A DNA stretch of 64,000 nucleotides from Clostridiales bacterium 38-18 (GCA_001897605.1 MKTL01000004.1:1-64000), one strand, 5' to 3'; shown: positions 52,887 through 63,069, counted from the stretch's first letter. Made by a program: numbers and translations. Notes: generated from the letters alone by a model not told the origin.

Positions 52887-54290
52887 TTAGTGTCTTTTTC
52901 CGCCACCCATTTGCTGTACGGTAATTTCAGTTACCTGTTGTCCGTTGACGATTACAGTCCCAGCATTGAGTTGTCTTGTTCCATCGACATCAAAAGATGA
53001 ATTTGCAGTTACAGTTATGTTCCCGCCATTAATATAGAGATCACCGTTTGAATCAAAGCCGTCTGTATCACCACTGGCCATAGTCACAGAAATTGTACCG
53101 CCATTTACCTCGATTCTAACTTCATTATCACTTTTATTGGCAGCGTTGATGCCATCATCTGTTGCATAAATAGTTATGTTACCACCATTAATTTGTACAA
53201 AGGTTGCTTCAATACCCTCTGATGCTGTTTTTATATTAATCGTACCACCATCAATTTGTACGATTGTATTGCTATGAATCGCATCATCCGCTGCGGTAAT
53301 TGTAAAATTTCCATTTTTAATATAGATATAACCCTTCGTGCTATCTTCGTCATTTTCGCTGTGTATCGCATCTTTTTGAACGTTCATCGTGAAGCTGCCA
53401 TCGTATATTCTGATAGAATCGTTGGCTTCAAGTCCATGACCCAAAGCGGTTAAATCATAGGTTCCACCGGTTACTTTTAAATCATCCTTTGAAGTAATCG
53501 CATTGCCCTGCTTAGAAACCACTTTCAAGGTGCCTGTACCATTTAAAGTCAAATCTGATTTTGAAAAAATAACTGCATCAACATTTGTGTCACCATCAGT
53601 AGTAAAGGTACCATTTACGGTTAATGTAGATGTCGATCCTTTTGTTGTTACAAAGACCTTATCCGCTGTTTTAACATAAATTGCTGGAGCGGTTTCATTT
53701 GTAATTGTTACGCCTTCCAGAACAATTTGAACCTTTGCATCTTCTGGAGCAGCGACGATAATTGTACTATTTGTTGCACTTCCCTTGACCACGTAGACGC
53801 CTTCAGATGAAATTGTAAAGTCTTTTCCACTGGTTAAATTAATGGTTTTTGCACCTGTTAAATCTGCCGTTTGCTCTAAATCTCTATTTGAAAATTGATC
53901 GGTTATGTCAATGCCAGTATCTATTGAAGCGTCATCTGAATACTCATTGGTTGTAGGTGTTGATTCACCAGGCATTCCACCAAAATTTCCATTTGGCTGC
54001 TGTCCATTAGGCATTTGACCCTTCCCTTGGAACTGTGCCTCTCCGCCGCCTGCCGCTGAGTCAGACTGAGTAGCAGACGTAATTTCATCTACATTTTCCG
54101 CTGAATTTGAACTATTGAGATTGCTCGTGTTAGTTGTACTGTTTCCATTAATTACAACCTCTGATGTACTTCCTGTTGTATCCTTATTTGCTGCTTCGGC
54201 GTTACTAGCGCACCCAGCCAACGAAAAGATAAGTATTAACACCAATCCAATCACTGACATACTTTTCAGTTTCCTATTTTTAAACTTCAT
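52887..54290 (-). CDS. Cthe_2159-like beta-helix lipoprotein
   Basis: A 467-residue lipoprotein: signal peptide with lipobox SLAGC (Cys near 27), then a Ser/Asn/Thr-rich linker with QMPNGQQPNGNFGG. A long series of GxxNIx/DGI-type strands follows (INGGNITIYATDDGIN, DGSFTMNVQKDAIH), typical of the carbohydrate-binding domain-containing Cthe_2159 family. Members of that family bind acidic polysaccharides. It should sit on the outer face of the membrane. Confidence 0.85.
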   Translation of the reverse strand: MKFKNRKLKSMSVIGLVLILIFSLAGCASNAEAANKDTTGSTSEVVINGNSTTNTSNLNSSNSAENVDEITSATQSDSAAGGGEAQFQGKGQMPNGQQPNGNFGGMPGESTPTTNEYSDDASIDTGIDITDQFSNRDLEQTADLTGAKTINLTSGKDFTISSEGVYVVKGSATNSTIIVAAPEDAKVQIVLEGVTITNETAPAIYVKTADKVFVTTKGSTSTLTVNGTFTTDGDTNVDAVIFSKSDLTLNGTGTLKVVSKQGNAITSKDDLKVTGGTYDLTALGHGLEANDSIRIYDGSFTMNVQKDAIHSENDEDSTKGYIYIKNGNFTITAADDAIHSNTIVQIDGGTINIKTASEGIEATFVQINGGNITIYATDDGINAANKSDNEVRIEVNGGTISVTMASGDTDGFDSNGDLYINGGNITVTANSSFDVDGTRQLNAGTVIVNGQQVTEITVQQMGGGKRH

Positions 54291-54477
54291 ATTCTATTCT
54301 CCTTAATATAGTTTTCAAGTAAATTCCTTATTTAATCGCTTCCTTGATCCTATAATAGAATATGAACCTTAAATGGACCTTTAAAAAAGACACTATTATT
54401 TTCTCATATATTATTTTCTCATATCTTATTTTCTCATTTTTATTTCAATAGATTTGAAATAATAACTCACAATTCAC

Positions 54478-55398
54478 TCAATTGGGTTCTAAATGTGTAG
54501 TTATAATACTTTGAGCGCCAAAATGTGATTTAATCTCACTTTCTATTTCTGAAGCATGCTCATGAGCTTCAAATAGAGTCATGCCTTTATCAAACATCAA
54601 GTGGACTTCAATAGCGACTCGATTGCCAATTTTTCTAGTTCTTAAATGATGATAGTTTAAAATTTGATTACAACTCTTAATGGTATTTTCAATATAGCTC
54701 AATTCTGCCTCACTTAATGACACTTCGGTAAGCTCCTTTATCGCTGGCATGAGGATTTCAAAGGCTACTTTAAATATAAAAAAGCTTACGACTACAGACG
54801 CTATTGGATCCAGTATCGTCCACCGATGTCCTAGCAGCATCGCCCCGCTAATTCCAATCAATGTACCAATTGATGAAAATGCATCTGACCGATGATGCCA
54901 GCCGTTGGCTATAACAGCACTAGAATTAATCTTCTCACCAATGACTTTAGTGTATCTAAACAAAAGCTCCTTTGAAATAATAGATGAAATTGCAGCAATA
55001 AGTGCAATAGCAGTTGGTTTTGACAAGCTCATTCCTTTAAATAAGACGCCATAAATGTTACTTAAACCAGAAGAAAATATCTTGTAGCCCACCAAAAACA
55101 ATGCAATTCCAATGACTACAGTTGCAAGCGTTTCATATTTACCATGTCCATAATTATGATCTTCATCCTCTGGCTTTTCAGTAAATTTAAACCCGACTAA
55201 TACGACAATATCTGTAAAAAAATCAGATAATGAATGAATTCCATCTGCTAGCATTGCGGCACTTTTACCTTGAACCCCTGCAAATAGTTTAAATATCGTC
55301 AAAATAACATTGATAACAAACCCTACTAGTGTCACTTTTTTTGCTTCTCTTGCTCTTATATAGTCTTGATTGTTATTCTTTTTAGTGATTTCCGCCAT
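54478..55398 (-). CDS. cation diffusion facilitator (CDF) metal exporter
   Basis: A 306-residue protein with six membrane helices. ADGIHSLSDFFTD and ANGWHHRSDAFSS carry the transport-site ligands, and DHNYGHGKYET is the family motif. A cytoplasmic C-terminal domain follows. The upstream NiCo-type leader suggests Ni/Co export, whereas motifs alone would allow Zn, Fe or Mn. GGTG precedes the ATG. Confidence 0.92.
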   Translation of the reverse strand: MAEITKKNNNQDYIRAREAKKVTLVGFVINVILTIFKLFAGVQGKSAAMLADGIHSLSDFFTDIVVLVGFKFTEKPEDEDHNYGHGKYETLATVVIGIALFLVGYKIFSSGLSNIYGVLFKGMSLSKPTAIALIAAISSIISKELLFRYTKVIGEKINSSAVIANGWHHRSDAFSSIGTLIGISGAMLLGHRWTILDPIASVVVSFFIFKVAFEILMPAIKELTEVSLSEAELSYIENTIKSCNQILNYHHLRTRKIGNRVAIEVHLMFDKGMTLFEAHEHASEIESEIKSHFGAQSIITTHLEPN

Positions 55399-55473
55399 GT
55401 GTTCACCTCTTATAATTTATTATCATTCTCAGTTGGCCAAGTTTTTTTAAATCATTCGATGGTTTACATTAAA

Positions 55474-55571
55474 TAAAAAACCTGTGGTACTATGAATGAT
55501 TTCACAGTCCCACAGGTTTATCTGCTGCCAAGAGGCCCGGTTATTACCTCTAAGGTAACACCTGATCTGAA
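55474..55571 (-). promoter_or_regulatory. NiCo (czcD) riboswitch with terminator
   Basis: The minus strand reads AGGTGTTACC-loop-GGTAATAACCGGGC, GGCAGCAGAT and CCTGTGGGACTG, in the order I recall for NiCo riboswitches. The CCTGTGG...CCACAGG hairpin with TTTTTT (55516-55474) is the terminator. Binding of Ni or Co would allow the CDF gene to be transcribed. The match is from memory of the consensus. Confidence 0.8.
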
Positions 55572-55614
55572 TTTTAGTATAGCTTAATGTTAATAAATAG
55601 TCATGCTAACCACT

Positions 55615-57246
55615 TTAATTAACCTTTGTCAAAAGTACAACGGATTCCACGTGTGCCGTTTGGCAAAATACATCTACCGCTTGAATCTGTTTTAATTGAT
55701 ATTGACCATCCTCAGTAAGTCTCTTTATATCTCTTGATAAAGTAGAAGGCTTACAGGATACATATACCACTCTCTCAGGATTCATTTCTTTTATGGACTT
55801 GATAACGCCTTCGTCGCAGCCTGAACGTGGCGGATCGACTACGACGACGTCTATTCTTTGATCTTCACCAAGCGTCTTACTCAGATCCGAAATAACGTTA
55901 TGTGCATCGCCTTCGATAAAGGTCACGTTTTCAAGTCCGTTTCTCTTTGCATTTGAATTAGCGTTTTCAACTGCCTCAGGTACTATTTCCACACCGAAAA
56001 CACGCTTTGCACGTTTTCCCAAGAATAGAGAAATCGTACCTGTTCCAGAGTAAAGCTCACATACGGTTTCTTCACCTGTTAGTGCTGCAAACTCAAGAAC
56101 TTTTTGATACAATTGCTTGGTTTGCTTAGCGTTGACTTGATAAAACGATTCAGCAGAAATCTCAAAGCTTAAATCCTCAATGGCATCAGAAATGGTAGAT
56201 TTGCCATATAGAACCTTTGAGTGGTCTCCCAAGCCTTTGATACCCTGATGTTCTTTAACGCTTTGAATAATTGAGACGATATTGGACGAGACCGCTTTAA
56301 GGAGTTCTACTAATGTCTTAGTCATTGCCAACTTATTTGACGCGGTTACTAAAACCACCATTATTTCACCGGTTGTTTCTGATTTTCGAATCATCAAACT
56401 AATCAATGTTCCCTTTTTCTTAGCAACATTGTAAGGCTCAACTTTAAAATCTTTCATGTATTTACGAATGACATCGACGATTTTAGCATTGATCTCATCT
56501 TGTAACAAACAATCCTTCACATCTACAACATCGTGTGATTTAGGTCTGAAAAACCCAATTTTAGGCTGTTCTGATGTACCTTGAATCTGATAAACGCCTT
56601 TGTTACGGTATCTGAAGGGCTGCTTCATTCCAATAATAGGCGCACTTTCGAGGTCTACACCGCCGATGCGCTTAACTGCATTGTTCACCATAGACTCTTT
56701 AAGCTTGAGCTGTTGCTGATACTCGATTTCTTGGATCTGACACCCACCACAAGCTTCGTAGACAGGGCAAGGTGGTACAATTCTAAACTTTGAAGGTTTA
56801 ATTATTTCAACTGTTTTTGCTCTTGAGTAAGTCTTTTTTTGCTCGTAAACACGACATTTTACTGTGTCGCCAGGCTGAGCACCCTCTACAAAAACCGTCA
56901 TGCCTTCAAATTTGCCAACGCCTTCGCCACTTTCACCAATATCTGTAATTGCCAACTCAATTGTTGGTCCAGAGACAGGTTTCTTCTCATTTTTTTTCTT
57001 TTTATCATAGGTTGAACCCGATGGTCGATTAGGTCTTTCTGAACTTGATTTTGACCTTTCTGAAGCAGATTTCGATTTTTCAGATGCACCTTTACTTTTA
57101 TCTTCTGATGAAATTTTACTTCTATCCTCTGATGCATTTTTGCTTCTATCTAATGAAGGTTTAGATTTAAATGACCTCTGTTTTGTATTTTCAGTATCAT
57201 TTTGATGTTTTTTTTCACTTGAACCACTTACTTCTTTATTTGACAT
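55615..57246 (-). CDS. rlmD: 23S rRNA (uracil-5-)-methyltransferase, RumA/RlmCD-like, with TRAM domain
   Basis: A 543-residue paralogue of the protein at 16466. Residues 1-70 are charged and low-complexity. A TRAM domain follows (ELAITDIGESGEGVGKFEGMTVFVEGAQPGD), then Fe-S cysteines CPVYEACGGCQ (near 165), CELYSGTGTISLFLG, DPPRSGCDEG and the nucleophile in VSCKPSTLSRD. The end AVDVFCQTAHVESVVLLTKVN is intact with no repeat remnants downstream. It methylates a uracil of 23S rRNA using SAM. Confidence 0.93.
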   Translation of the reverse strand: MSNKEVSGSSEKKHQNDTENTKQRSFKSKPSLDRSKNASEDRSKISSEDKSKGASEKSKSASERSKSSSERPNRPSGSTYDKKKKNEKKPVSGPTIELAITDIGESGEGVGKFEGMTVFVEGAQPGDTVKCRVYEQKKTYSRAKTVEIIKPSKFRIVPPCPVYEACGGCQIQEIEYQQQLKLKESMVNNAVKRIGGVDLESAPIIGMKQPFRYRNKGVYQIQGTSEQPKIGFFRPKSHDVVDVKDCLLQDEINAKIVDVIRKYMKDFKVEPYNVAKKKGTLISLMIRKSETTGEIMVVLVTASNKLAMTKTLVELLKAVSSNIVSIIQSVKEHQGIKGLGDHSKVLYGKSTISDAIEDLSFEISAESFYQVNAKQTKQLYQKVLEFAALTGEETVCELYSGTGTISLFLGKRAKRVFGVEIVPEAVENANSNAKRNGLENVTFIEGDAHNVISDLSKTLGEDQRIDVVVVDPPRSGCDEGVIKSIKEMNPERVVYVSCKPSTLSRDIKRLTEDGQYQLKQIQAVDVFCQTAHVESVVLLTKVN

Positions 57247-57326
57247 ATAATCTCCTTATTTATATTCCTCAAGGAATATACTCTGATTATACCTTTTCTA
57301 TCGCTTGCTGGAAAGGTATCAAATAA

Positions 57327-57358
57327 AAAAGCTATCCTCTACATTGAGAATAGCTTTT
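57327..57358 (-). terminator. terminator of the HtrA gene
   Basis: AAGCTAT and ATAGCTT arms with a minus-strand TTTTTTATTT run, just after the HtrA stop codon. Confidence 0.8.
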
Positions 57359-57390
57359 AAATTTAATTCGCATTACTTAGTTCTATGCAA

Positions 57391-58827
57391 TTATTGTTTT
57401 TGTGTGCCTTTTTCACCTAGCACAACACTGATTTCCATTTCTTCCTTCTCATTTCTTACGATTTTAAGCTTAACTGTATCTCCAACCTTATAATCAGCCA
57501 ATTGAGTTGTTAAATCCTCCATGTTATAGATGTTTTTATCATCCATACTGACGATTAAATCCATCACTTGAAGGCCAGCTTTTTCAGCTGGTGACCCTTC
57601 GTAGACATACTTAACCAATACACCCATCGGGATATTATAGAGTTTTGCAGAATTCTCATCAACATCAACACCGCCAATTCCTATGAACGGTCTTGATACG
57701 TAGCCTTTATCCATCAACTCCAGTGCAATCTCCATGACTTTATCGGAAGGAATGGCAAATCCGATACCTTCAACATCGGTTTCAGCGATCTTAGCTGAGT
57801 TAATACCGATTAGCTCACCCTTACTGTTCACAAGTGCGCCACCAGAGTTACCTGGATTAATTGCGGCATCTGTTTGAATATAAGTCATATCTGTATCTTC
57901 TGATACTTGTCGGTCAACTGCACTGACGATACCTGAGGTTACAGTATTGCTGTAGCCAAGTGGATTGCCTATTGCGATAGCTACCTCGCCAATTTGAAGC
58001 TTTCTTGAATCGCCGATTGCAATTGGTTTAAGCTCATTTATCAAATCGCTGTTTACATCGGATTTTTGAATCGATATAACCGCTAAATCCGTGGTTTCAT
58101 CATATCCTATCAGTTTAGAATCTACGATCTGATCCTTTGCTAATTCTACGACAACATCGGTTGCATCCGAAACCACATGGTAGTTTGTAACGATAAAGAA
58201 CTGTTTTGAATCTTGATCAATTATTACACCAGAACCCTTTGCAGTTGCTTCTTGTTGATTGTTGAACCAATCGTAAATATAAGACTTACTGGTGATCCCT
58301 ACAATTGAGTTGCCAACATTTTTATAAATTTCACTTACGTCAGCGTCCGTCATAGTGGTGTTGACACCCGTTTGATCGATGTATTCCTTAACCGATTGGT
58401 AAATATCTGCTTTGAAGTTGCTTTCTAGCAATTTGTCAATTTTATCATTGATTGCTGATTCGTTTAAATTAATTTGACCATTGTAATAACCTATCGTATA
58501 AGTGCTGCCACTAATTAAGACAAGTGCAAGCATTACCGTTAACACAGAGGATAGTTTAACTTTTTTCTTCTTGTTCACTTTTATAGGCTTAGCTTCTACA
58601 GACTCTTCTTTAATTGTAATAAATTCAGGCTGTTTTTCGAAAGTTTCTCCCTTTGCCTGTCTAGATAAATCCGTATTGTCTTCCAATTCAACGGTTTCAA
58701 TTAATTTGCTATTATCAGCTTCTGAGACTGCCTCATTATCAACTGACGAATCTCGATTGGTTGTTTCTGAATCTTGATCAGTCAATTCTGAATCTAAATA
58801 TGAATCCTTACGTTCGTTTTCATCCAT
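57391..58827 (-). CDS. htrA: HtrA/DegP-type membrane serine protease
   Basis: A 478-residue protein. An acidic cytoplasmic N-terminus (1-90), one membrane helix (VLTVMLALVLISGSTYTIGYY), then a trypsin-like domain with His in VTNYHVVSD, Asp in TTDLAVIS and Ser in NPGNSGGAL, and a C-terminal PDZ domain. It degrades misfolded proteins outside the membrane. GGTG precedes the ATG. It is next to an Hsp20 gene upstream, a shared stress unit. Confidence 0.95.
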   Translation of the reverse strand: MDENERKDSYLDSELTDQDSETTNRDSSVDNEAVSEADNSKLIETVELEDNTDLSRQAKGETFEKQPEFITIKEESVEAKPIKVNKKKKVKLSSVLTVMLALVLISGSTYTIGYYNGQINLNESAINDKIDKLLESNFKADIYQSVKEYIDQTGVNTTMTDADVSEIYKNVGNSIVGITSKSYIYDWFNNQQEATAKGSGVIIDQDSKQFFIVTNYHVVSDATDVVVELAKDQIVDSKLIGYDETTDLAVISIQKSDVNSDLINELKPIAIGDSRKLQIGEVAIAIGNPLGYSNTVTSGIVSAVDRQVSEDTDMTYIQTDAAINPGNSGGALVNSKGELIGINSAKIAETDVEGIGFAIPSDKVMEIALELMDKGYVSRPFIGIGGVDVDENSAKLYNIPMGVLVKYVYEGSPAEKAGLQVMDLIVSMDDKNIYNMEDLTTQLADYKVGDTVKLKIVRNEKEEMEISVVLGEKGTQKQ

Positions 58828-58850
58828 CTTGAATCACCTCGTCATAAGAT

Positions 58851-59261
58851 TTAAAACATCGTATGTGAAGCTTTGGGTAATTCAATCTTTAGAACACCAT
58901 TTTTAAGTGTTGCTTTAATATGATCACTATCTACATCCTGCACTAAAAAATTACGTCTAAAGATTCCAAACCTTCTTTCGCGGCGTATAAAATCATATTC
59001 CTCATCGTGTTCAAGCCCACGCTTTTCAGCAATGATACTTAGATAACTGTTTTCATAGACAATCGTGATATTTTCAATTGTAAATCCAGGTAATTCAGCT
59101 TCAACTACGAAACCATTGTCATTCTCACGTACGTCGACGTCAAACGTATTAATGACACTCTCACCTTTCTTGATAGCACAACTGACTTTTTCCTCCATGA
59201 CATCGTAAAACAGTTGATCCAGTGCTTGTCGATGTTTAGAACCTGTATTCGTCTTCAACAA
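58851..59261 (-). CDS. Hsp20-family small heat-shock protein
   Basis: About 136 residues; the start is TTG at 59261 (AGGAGG 9 nt upstream) with no ATG in range. The alpha-crystallin domain is visible from VRENDNGFVVEAELPGFTIENI to GVLKIELPK. It holds unfolded proteins for refolding. The HtrA gene follows by 23 bp. Confidence 0.88.
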   Translation of the reverse strand: MLKTNTGSKHRQALDQLFYDVMEEKVSCAIKKGESVINTFDVDVRENDNGFVVEAELPGFTIENITIVYENSYLSIIAEKRGLEHDEEYDFIRRERRFGIFRRNFLVQDVDSDHIKATLKNGVLKIELPKASHTMF

Positions 59262-59384
59262 TTTTACACACCTCCTAGACTATACAATAAGGCATTAATT
59301 TGAACATTTTATGAATAATACTATAATCATATTTAAAGATTTTGCCACAATAACCCTTTATTACGAACGCAAATAATGAGTAAA

Positions 59385-60803
59385 TTACGACTTGAAAATC
59401 TGAGTAGAAACTGTAAATATAAACGCAACGCCAATATCCTCATTTGAAAAGACGTCAATTTTTTCATGATGCGCTTTGATAATTTCCTTAACGATCGATA
59501 GCCCCAAACCAGAGGATTTCTTTTCAAGTCCTCTTGATTTATCAAGCTTAGAGAATCTATCCCAAATCATCGAAAGCTCCTTGGCGCTCAAGACCTTCCC
59601 TGTATTGCTTACGCCTACATAAAGCTTATCATCTCTAAATTCAGTCCGAATGCTTATCGAGCCATCTTCATTGACAAACTTCGTAGCGTTGTCCATGAGG
59701 TTATAAACCACACGATGAATTGCCGTATAATCACCATGAGCCAAAATTTTGTCTTTTGATAAATCAATCGTCAGCTTAACGCGCTTGCTAACAATTTTTT
59801 GTTCAAAATTATCAAGAACATTGACGATCAGCTCATTTAAATCAAAGTCTGTTTTGTTTAATACCAGTGCACCGCTTTCCATTTTTGAAAGATCTAGCAA
59901 ATCATTAATCATCTTTACCAAACGATCAATCTCATTTAATACAATTTTCAAATAACGATCCTGCTTCTCACCGTCTATCGTTCCATCTAGAATCCCCTGA
60001 GTATACCCTTTAATAGTAGTAAGTGGGGTTCTTAAGTCGTGAGAGAGACTAGATATAAACATTCGCTTTGTATCTTCCTGTTTGTTGAGCTGCTCAGCCA
60101 TGGCATTAAAGCTCTCGGCGAGCTCACCTAATTCATCTTTTCTGTTAATGATGATTTTTTTATCAAAATTTCCTTCAGCGATGTATCTCGCTGAATCATT
60201 AATGACGTTAATTTCATAACCCATTCGACGTGTAATCATAAAAATTAAAATGACTGCCAGTAAACCAGATATCGCAAGCGAAACGAAAATAATAATTGAA
60301 ACTCTTGATATGGTATCCTCTATCTCTGGCATTGGAACGTTTATAAACATCGCATAGGTTGTATCCCCTACATGGAAAGGGTAGCCAACTCTCAGCATTC
60401 TATCTGTATATAGATTTTTGTATGAAACCTCTTTACTGGTAGTTTCGCCTGCGAAAACCTGTTGGATTTCTGTTGCCAAATCAGGAAATTCTTCTAAATT
60501 CATAGCAGAACGATCTATTTCAGTCGTATAAAGCTGCCCATCCTCGGTGAACAGCCAAATATTTGCCCCTGTATAGCCATCCAGCAGAATCACCTGCTCC
60601 TGTAAGACATTAAGGCTTATGGAATTGACATAACGGCTATTGACGAGTTCTTCGTAATTGGAAACTCTTGTTATAATCAAATCGGTTTCATGGCTGACAA
60701 AATAGATGTCAAGAACCGTTCTTACACCTATAATGATCAATATAAAAGAAATTAAAAAAATCATGATATAGATAAAAGCAAATTTATGAAAAATGGTCTT
60801 CAT
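59385..60803 (-). CDS. membrane sensor histidine kinase with HAMP
   Basis: A 472-residue sensor: a helix near 10-30, an outside domain (about 31-165), a second helix (IIIFVSLAISGLLAVILIFMI), HAMP, HisKA with the phospho-His in SSLSHDLRTPLTTIKGY, and HATPase with SSGLGLSIVKEI. It follows its regulator gene by 9 bp. Being upstream of hsp20-htrA, it may control envelope stress genes. Confidence 0.93.
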   Translation of the reverse strand: MKTIFHKFAFIYIMIFLISFILIIIGVRTVLDIYFVSHETDLIITRVSNYEELVNSRYVNSISLNVLQEQVILLDGYTGANIWLFTEDGQLYTTEIDRSAMNLEEFPDLATEIQQVFAGETTSKEVSYKNLYTDRMLRVGYPFHVGDTTYAMFINVPMPEIEDTISRVSIIIFVSLAISGLLAVILIFMITRRMGYEINVINDSARYIAEGNFDKKIIINRKDELGELAESFNAMAEQLNKQEDTKRMFISSLSHDLRTPLTTIKGYTQGILDGTIDGEKQDRYLKIVLNEIDRLVKMINDLLDLSKMESGALVLNKTDFDLNELIVNVLDNFEQKIVSKRVKLTIDLSKDKILAHGDYTAIHRVVYNLMDNATKFVNEDGSISIRTEFRDDKLYVGVSNTGKVLSAKELSMIWDRFSKLDKSRGLEKKSSGLGLSIVKEIIKAHHEKIDVFSNEDIGVAFIFTVSTQIFKS

Positions 60804-60812
60804 AAAACACCT

Positions 60813-61499
60813 CTAATCTATTTTAAATTTATACCCAACGCCCCAAACCGTTTTAATTTCCCAACCGTTATCCTCGCGTTCAAATTTTTCTCTAAGGCGT
60901 TTAATATGAACATCAACGGTTCTAGTTTCACCAAAAAAGTCATATCCCCAAATATGATCTAAGAGCTGTTCTCGTGTAAAAACTCTATTTGGGTGGCTTA
61001 CTAAATAATTAAGCAATTCAATTTCTTTAGGTGGTAATTCTAAAATTTCACTAAAGTAAGTAACGTTGTAATCAGACATATTTATCGTTAAATTTGGCAC
61101 TGAAACGATTCCCTCATGCTCAATTTTATCTGAATTTTGAAATCTTCTTATAACCGCCTTTACGCGCGCCGTCATTTCTTTTGGCTCAAATGGCTTAACG
61201 ATATAATCATCAGCACCTAGCTCTAAGCCAAGGACTTTATCAAACGTTTCGTCTTTTGCCGTAACCATAATAACTGGCACTGATCCAAGTTTTCTGATCG
61301 CTTTCAATGTGTCGTAACCATCCATGCCAGGCATCATTATATCAAGCAAAACTAAATCAGGTGTCGTTTTATTAAATGCTTCAATTCCTTTTTCGCCGCT
61401 GTCATATTGCTCAACAGAATAACCTTCTTTTGTGAGATATAATGCGATTAGTTCTCTGATATTCTCATCGTCGTCGATTACAAAAATCTGTTTGCTCAT
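60813..61499 (-). CDS. OmpR-family response regulator
   Basis: A 228-residue regulator: receiver domain with IDDDENIREL, phospho-Asp in LVLLDIMMPGMDG and KPFEPKEM; C-terminal winged helix (LPPKEIELLNYLVSHPNRVFTREQLLDHIWGYDFFGETRTVDVHIKRLREK). GGAGG precedes the ATG. Partner of the kinase encoded downstream. Confidence 0.95.
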   Translation of the reverse strand: MSKQIFVIDDDENIRELIALYLTKEGYSVEQYDSGEKGIEAFNKTTPDLVLLDIMMPGMDGYDTLKAIRKLGSVPVIMVTAKDETFDKVLGLELGADDYIVKPFEPKEMTARVKAVIRRFQNSDKIEHEGIVSVPNLTINMSDYNVTYFSEILELPPKEIELLNYLVSHPNRVFTREQLLDHIWGYDFFGETRTVDVHIKRLREKFEREDNGWEIKTVWGVGYKFKID

Positions 61500-61521
61500 A
61501 ATGCCCTCCTAATTAAAGTAA

Positions 61522-61548
61522 AAATGAGCATTATAACAATGCTCATTT
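61522..61548 (-). terminator. terminator between aminopeptidase and regulator genes
   Basis: AAATGAGCAT and ATGCTCATTT are perfect 10-bp arms, followed on the minus strand by TTTACTTT. It ends about 23 nt before the regulator start. Confidence 0.75.
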
Positions 61549-61641
61549 ACTAGTCTAGAAATATTATACAATACTTTTAAGGTTTCTTCCAATTTAACTA
61601 TTGAATAGGTTGTAAATTATTTGTGACGATATAGGCTTATT

Positions 61642-63069
61642 CTAGCGATTTAAGAACGCTTTATACGCCTTGAACGTCATATAGACGTCAACTTTACTTA
61701 CGATTTCATATGGCGCGTGCATGCTGAGTACTGGAACGCCGCAATCTACTACTTCAGCATTTGAATTTGCTAAAATGTAAGCGATGGTACCACCGCCGCC
61801 TTGATCAACTTTACCAAGTTCACCAATTTGCCAAACGATATCGTTGTCACTAAAGATTTTTCTCACTTCTCCAAGGAACTCAGCATTGGCATCGTTACAG
61901 CCACCTTTGCCTCTTGCGCCTGTGTATTTAACCAATTGAACGCCTTTTCCGATATGAGCCGAGTTACGTTTGTCATATGCACCAGCATAATTTGGATCAA
62001 ATGCTGCGCCAACATCGCCTGATAACACTTGTGTATTTGAAATACATCTTCTTAATAGAAGATCATTAAAATTCGGTTCTTGAAGTGCAATTAACTCTGC
62101 GACGATATTTTCAAAATATCTAGATTGTGAGCCTGTATTACCTTGGCTGCCCACTTCCTCTTTATCCATAAACATACCGCAAGCTGTCGTTTGAACGTTT
62201 TCAAGCGCAAGCATCGCAGCAAGTCCTGTGTAGCTGCAAACGCGATCGTCATGACCATATGCAGAAATCATAGAGCGGTCAAATCCAAGATCCTTCGCTT
62301 TTCCAGCCGGTACGATTTCGAATTCTGCCGACATAAAATCAGCCTCTTCAATGCCGTATTTTTCACTAAGAATTTTAAGAACGTGGAGCTTAACTTTATC
62401 TTTTGTTTTATCATCACCGATTGGCATATGACCAACTAAGACATTTAAAGTCTCGCCATCAATACCTTCTGCAAGTGATTTTGAAGCCTGATCCTTAGCA
62501 AGATGTGGCAATAAATCTGTAATTGCAAGTACAGGGTCATTTTCATCTTCGCCGATAACAACTTCGATTTTTTCGTTATTTTTATTAAATACAACACCGT
62601 GTAAAGCTAACGGCGTCGCAGTCCATTGGTATTTCTTAATGCCACCATAATAATGTGTTTTAAAAAAAGCCATATCGCTATCTTCATATAAAGGGAAAGG
62701 CTTTAAGTCGATTCTTGGTACGTCAATATGTGCGCCAACGATGTTCATACCCTCTTTTAATGGTTTTTCTCCGATTACAAAAAGTACGATTGATTTGTCT
62801 CGGTTCATCGCATAAATTTTAGAACCCGCTTTGATCTTTTCTTTTCCTTCTAAAAAGAGATCAATGCTCTTATAGCCTTTTTCAACCGCAAGTCTTAAAA
62901 TTTCGTTAGCACTCTCACGTTCGGTTTTGCCCTTATCTAGAAATCGCTTATAATCTTCATTAAAGCTAAAGCACACCTTTGTTTCTTCTTCGCTTAATGC
63001 TTCCCATGCATTTTTAAAACTGTGTGTTAGAGATTTTGACAACTCTTCAAATGACTTAGAATCTTCCAT
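61642..63069 (-). CDS. M18-family aminopeptidase
   Basis: A 475-residue zinc aminopeptidase. GAHIDVPRIDLKP (zinc His and Asp), DKEEVGSQGNTGSQ (catalytic Glu), GHDDRVCSYTGLAAM and the C-terminal VLSMHAPYEIVSKVD are family motifs. It removes N-terminal residues from peptides in the cytosol. GGGGG precedes the ATG. Confidence 0.93.
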   Translation of the reverse strand: MEDSKSFEELSKSLTHSFKNAWEALSEEETKVCFSFNEDYKRFLDKGKTERESANEILRLAVEKGYKSIDLFLEGKEKIKAGSKIYAMNRDKSIVLFVIGEKPLKEGMNIVGAHIDVPRIDLKPFPLYEDSDMAFFKTHYYGGIKKYQWTATPLALHGVVFNKNNEKIEVVIGEDENDPVLAITDLLPHLAKDQASKSLAEGIDGETLNVLVGHMPIGDDKTKDKVKLHVLKILSEKYGIEEADFMSAEFEIVPAGKAKDLGFDRSMISAYGHDDRVCSYTGLAAMLALENVQTTACGMFMDKEEVGSQGNTGSQSRYFENIVAELIALQEPNFNDLLLRRCISNTQVLSGDVGAAFDPNYAGAYDKRNSAHIGKGVQLVKYTGARGKGGCNDANAEFLGEVRKIFSDNDIVWQIGELGKVDQGGGGTIAYILANSNAEVVDCGVPVLSMHAPYEIVSKVDVYMTFKAYKAFLNR

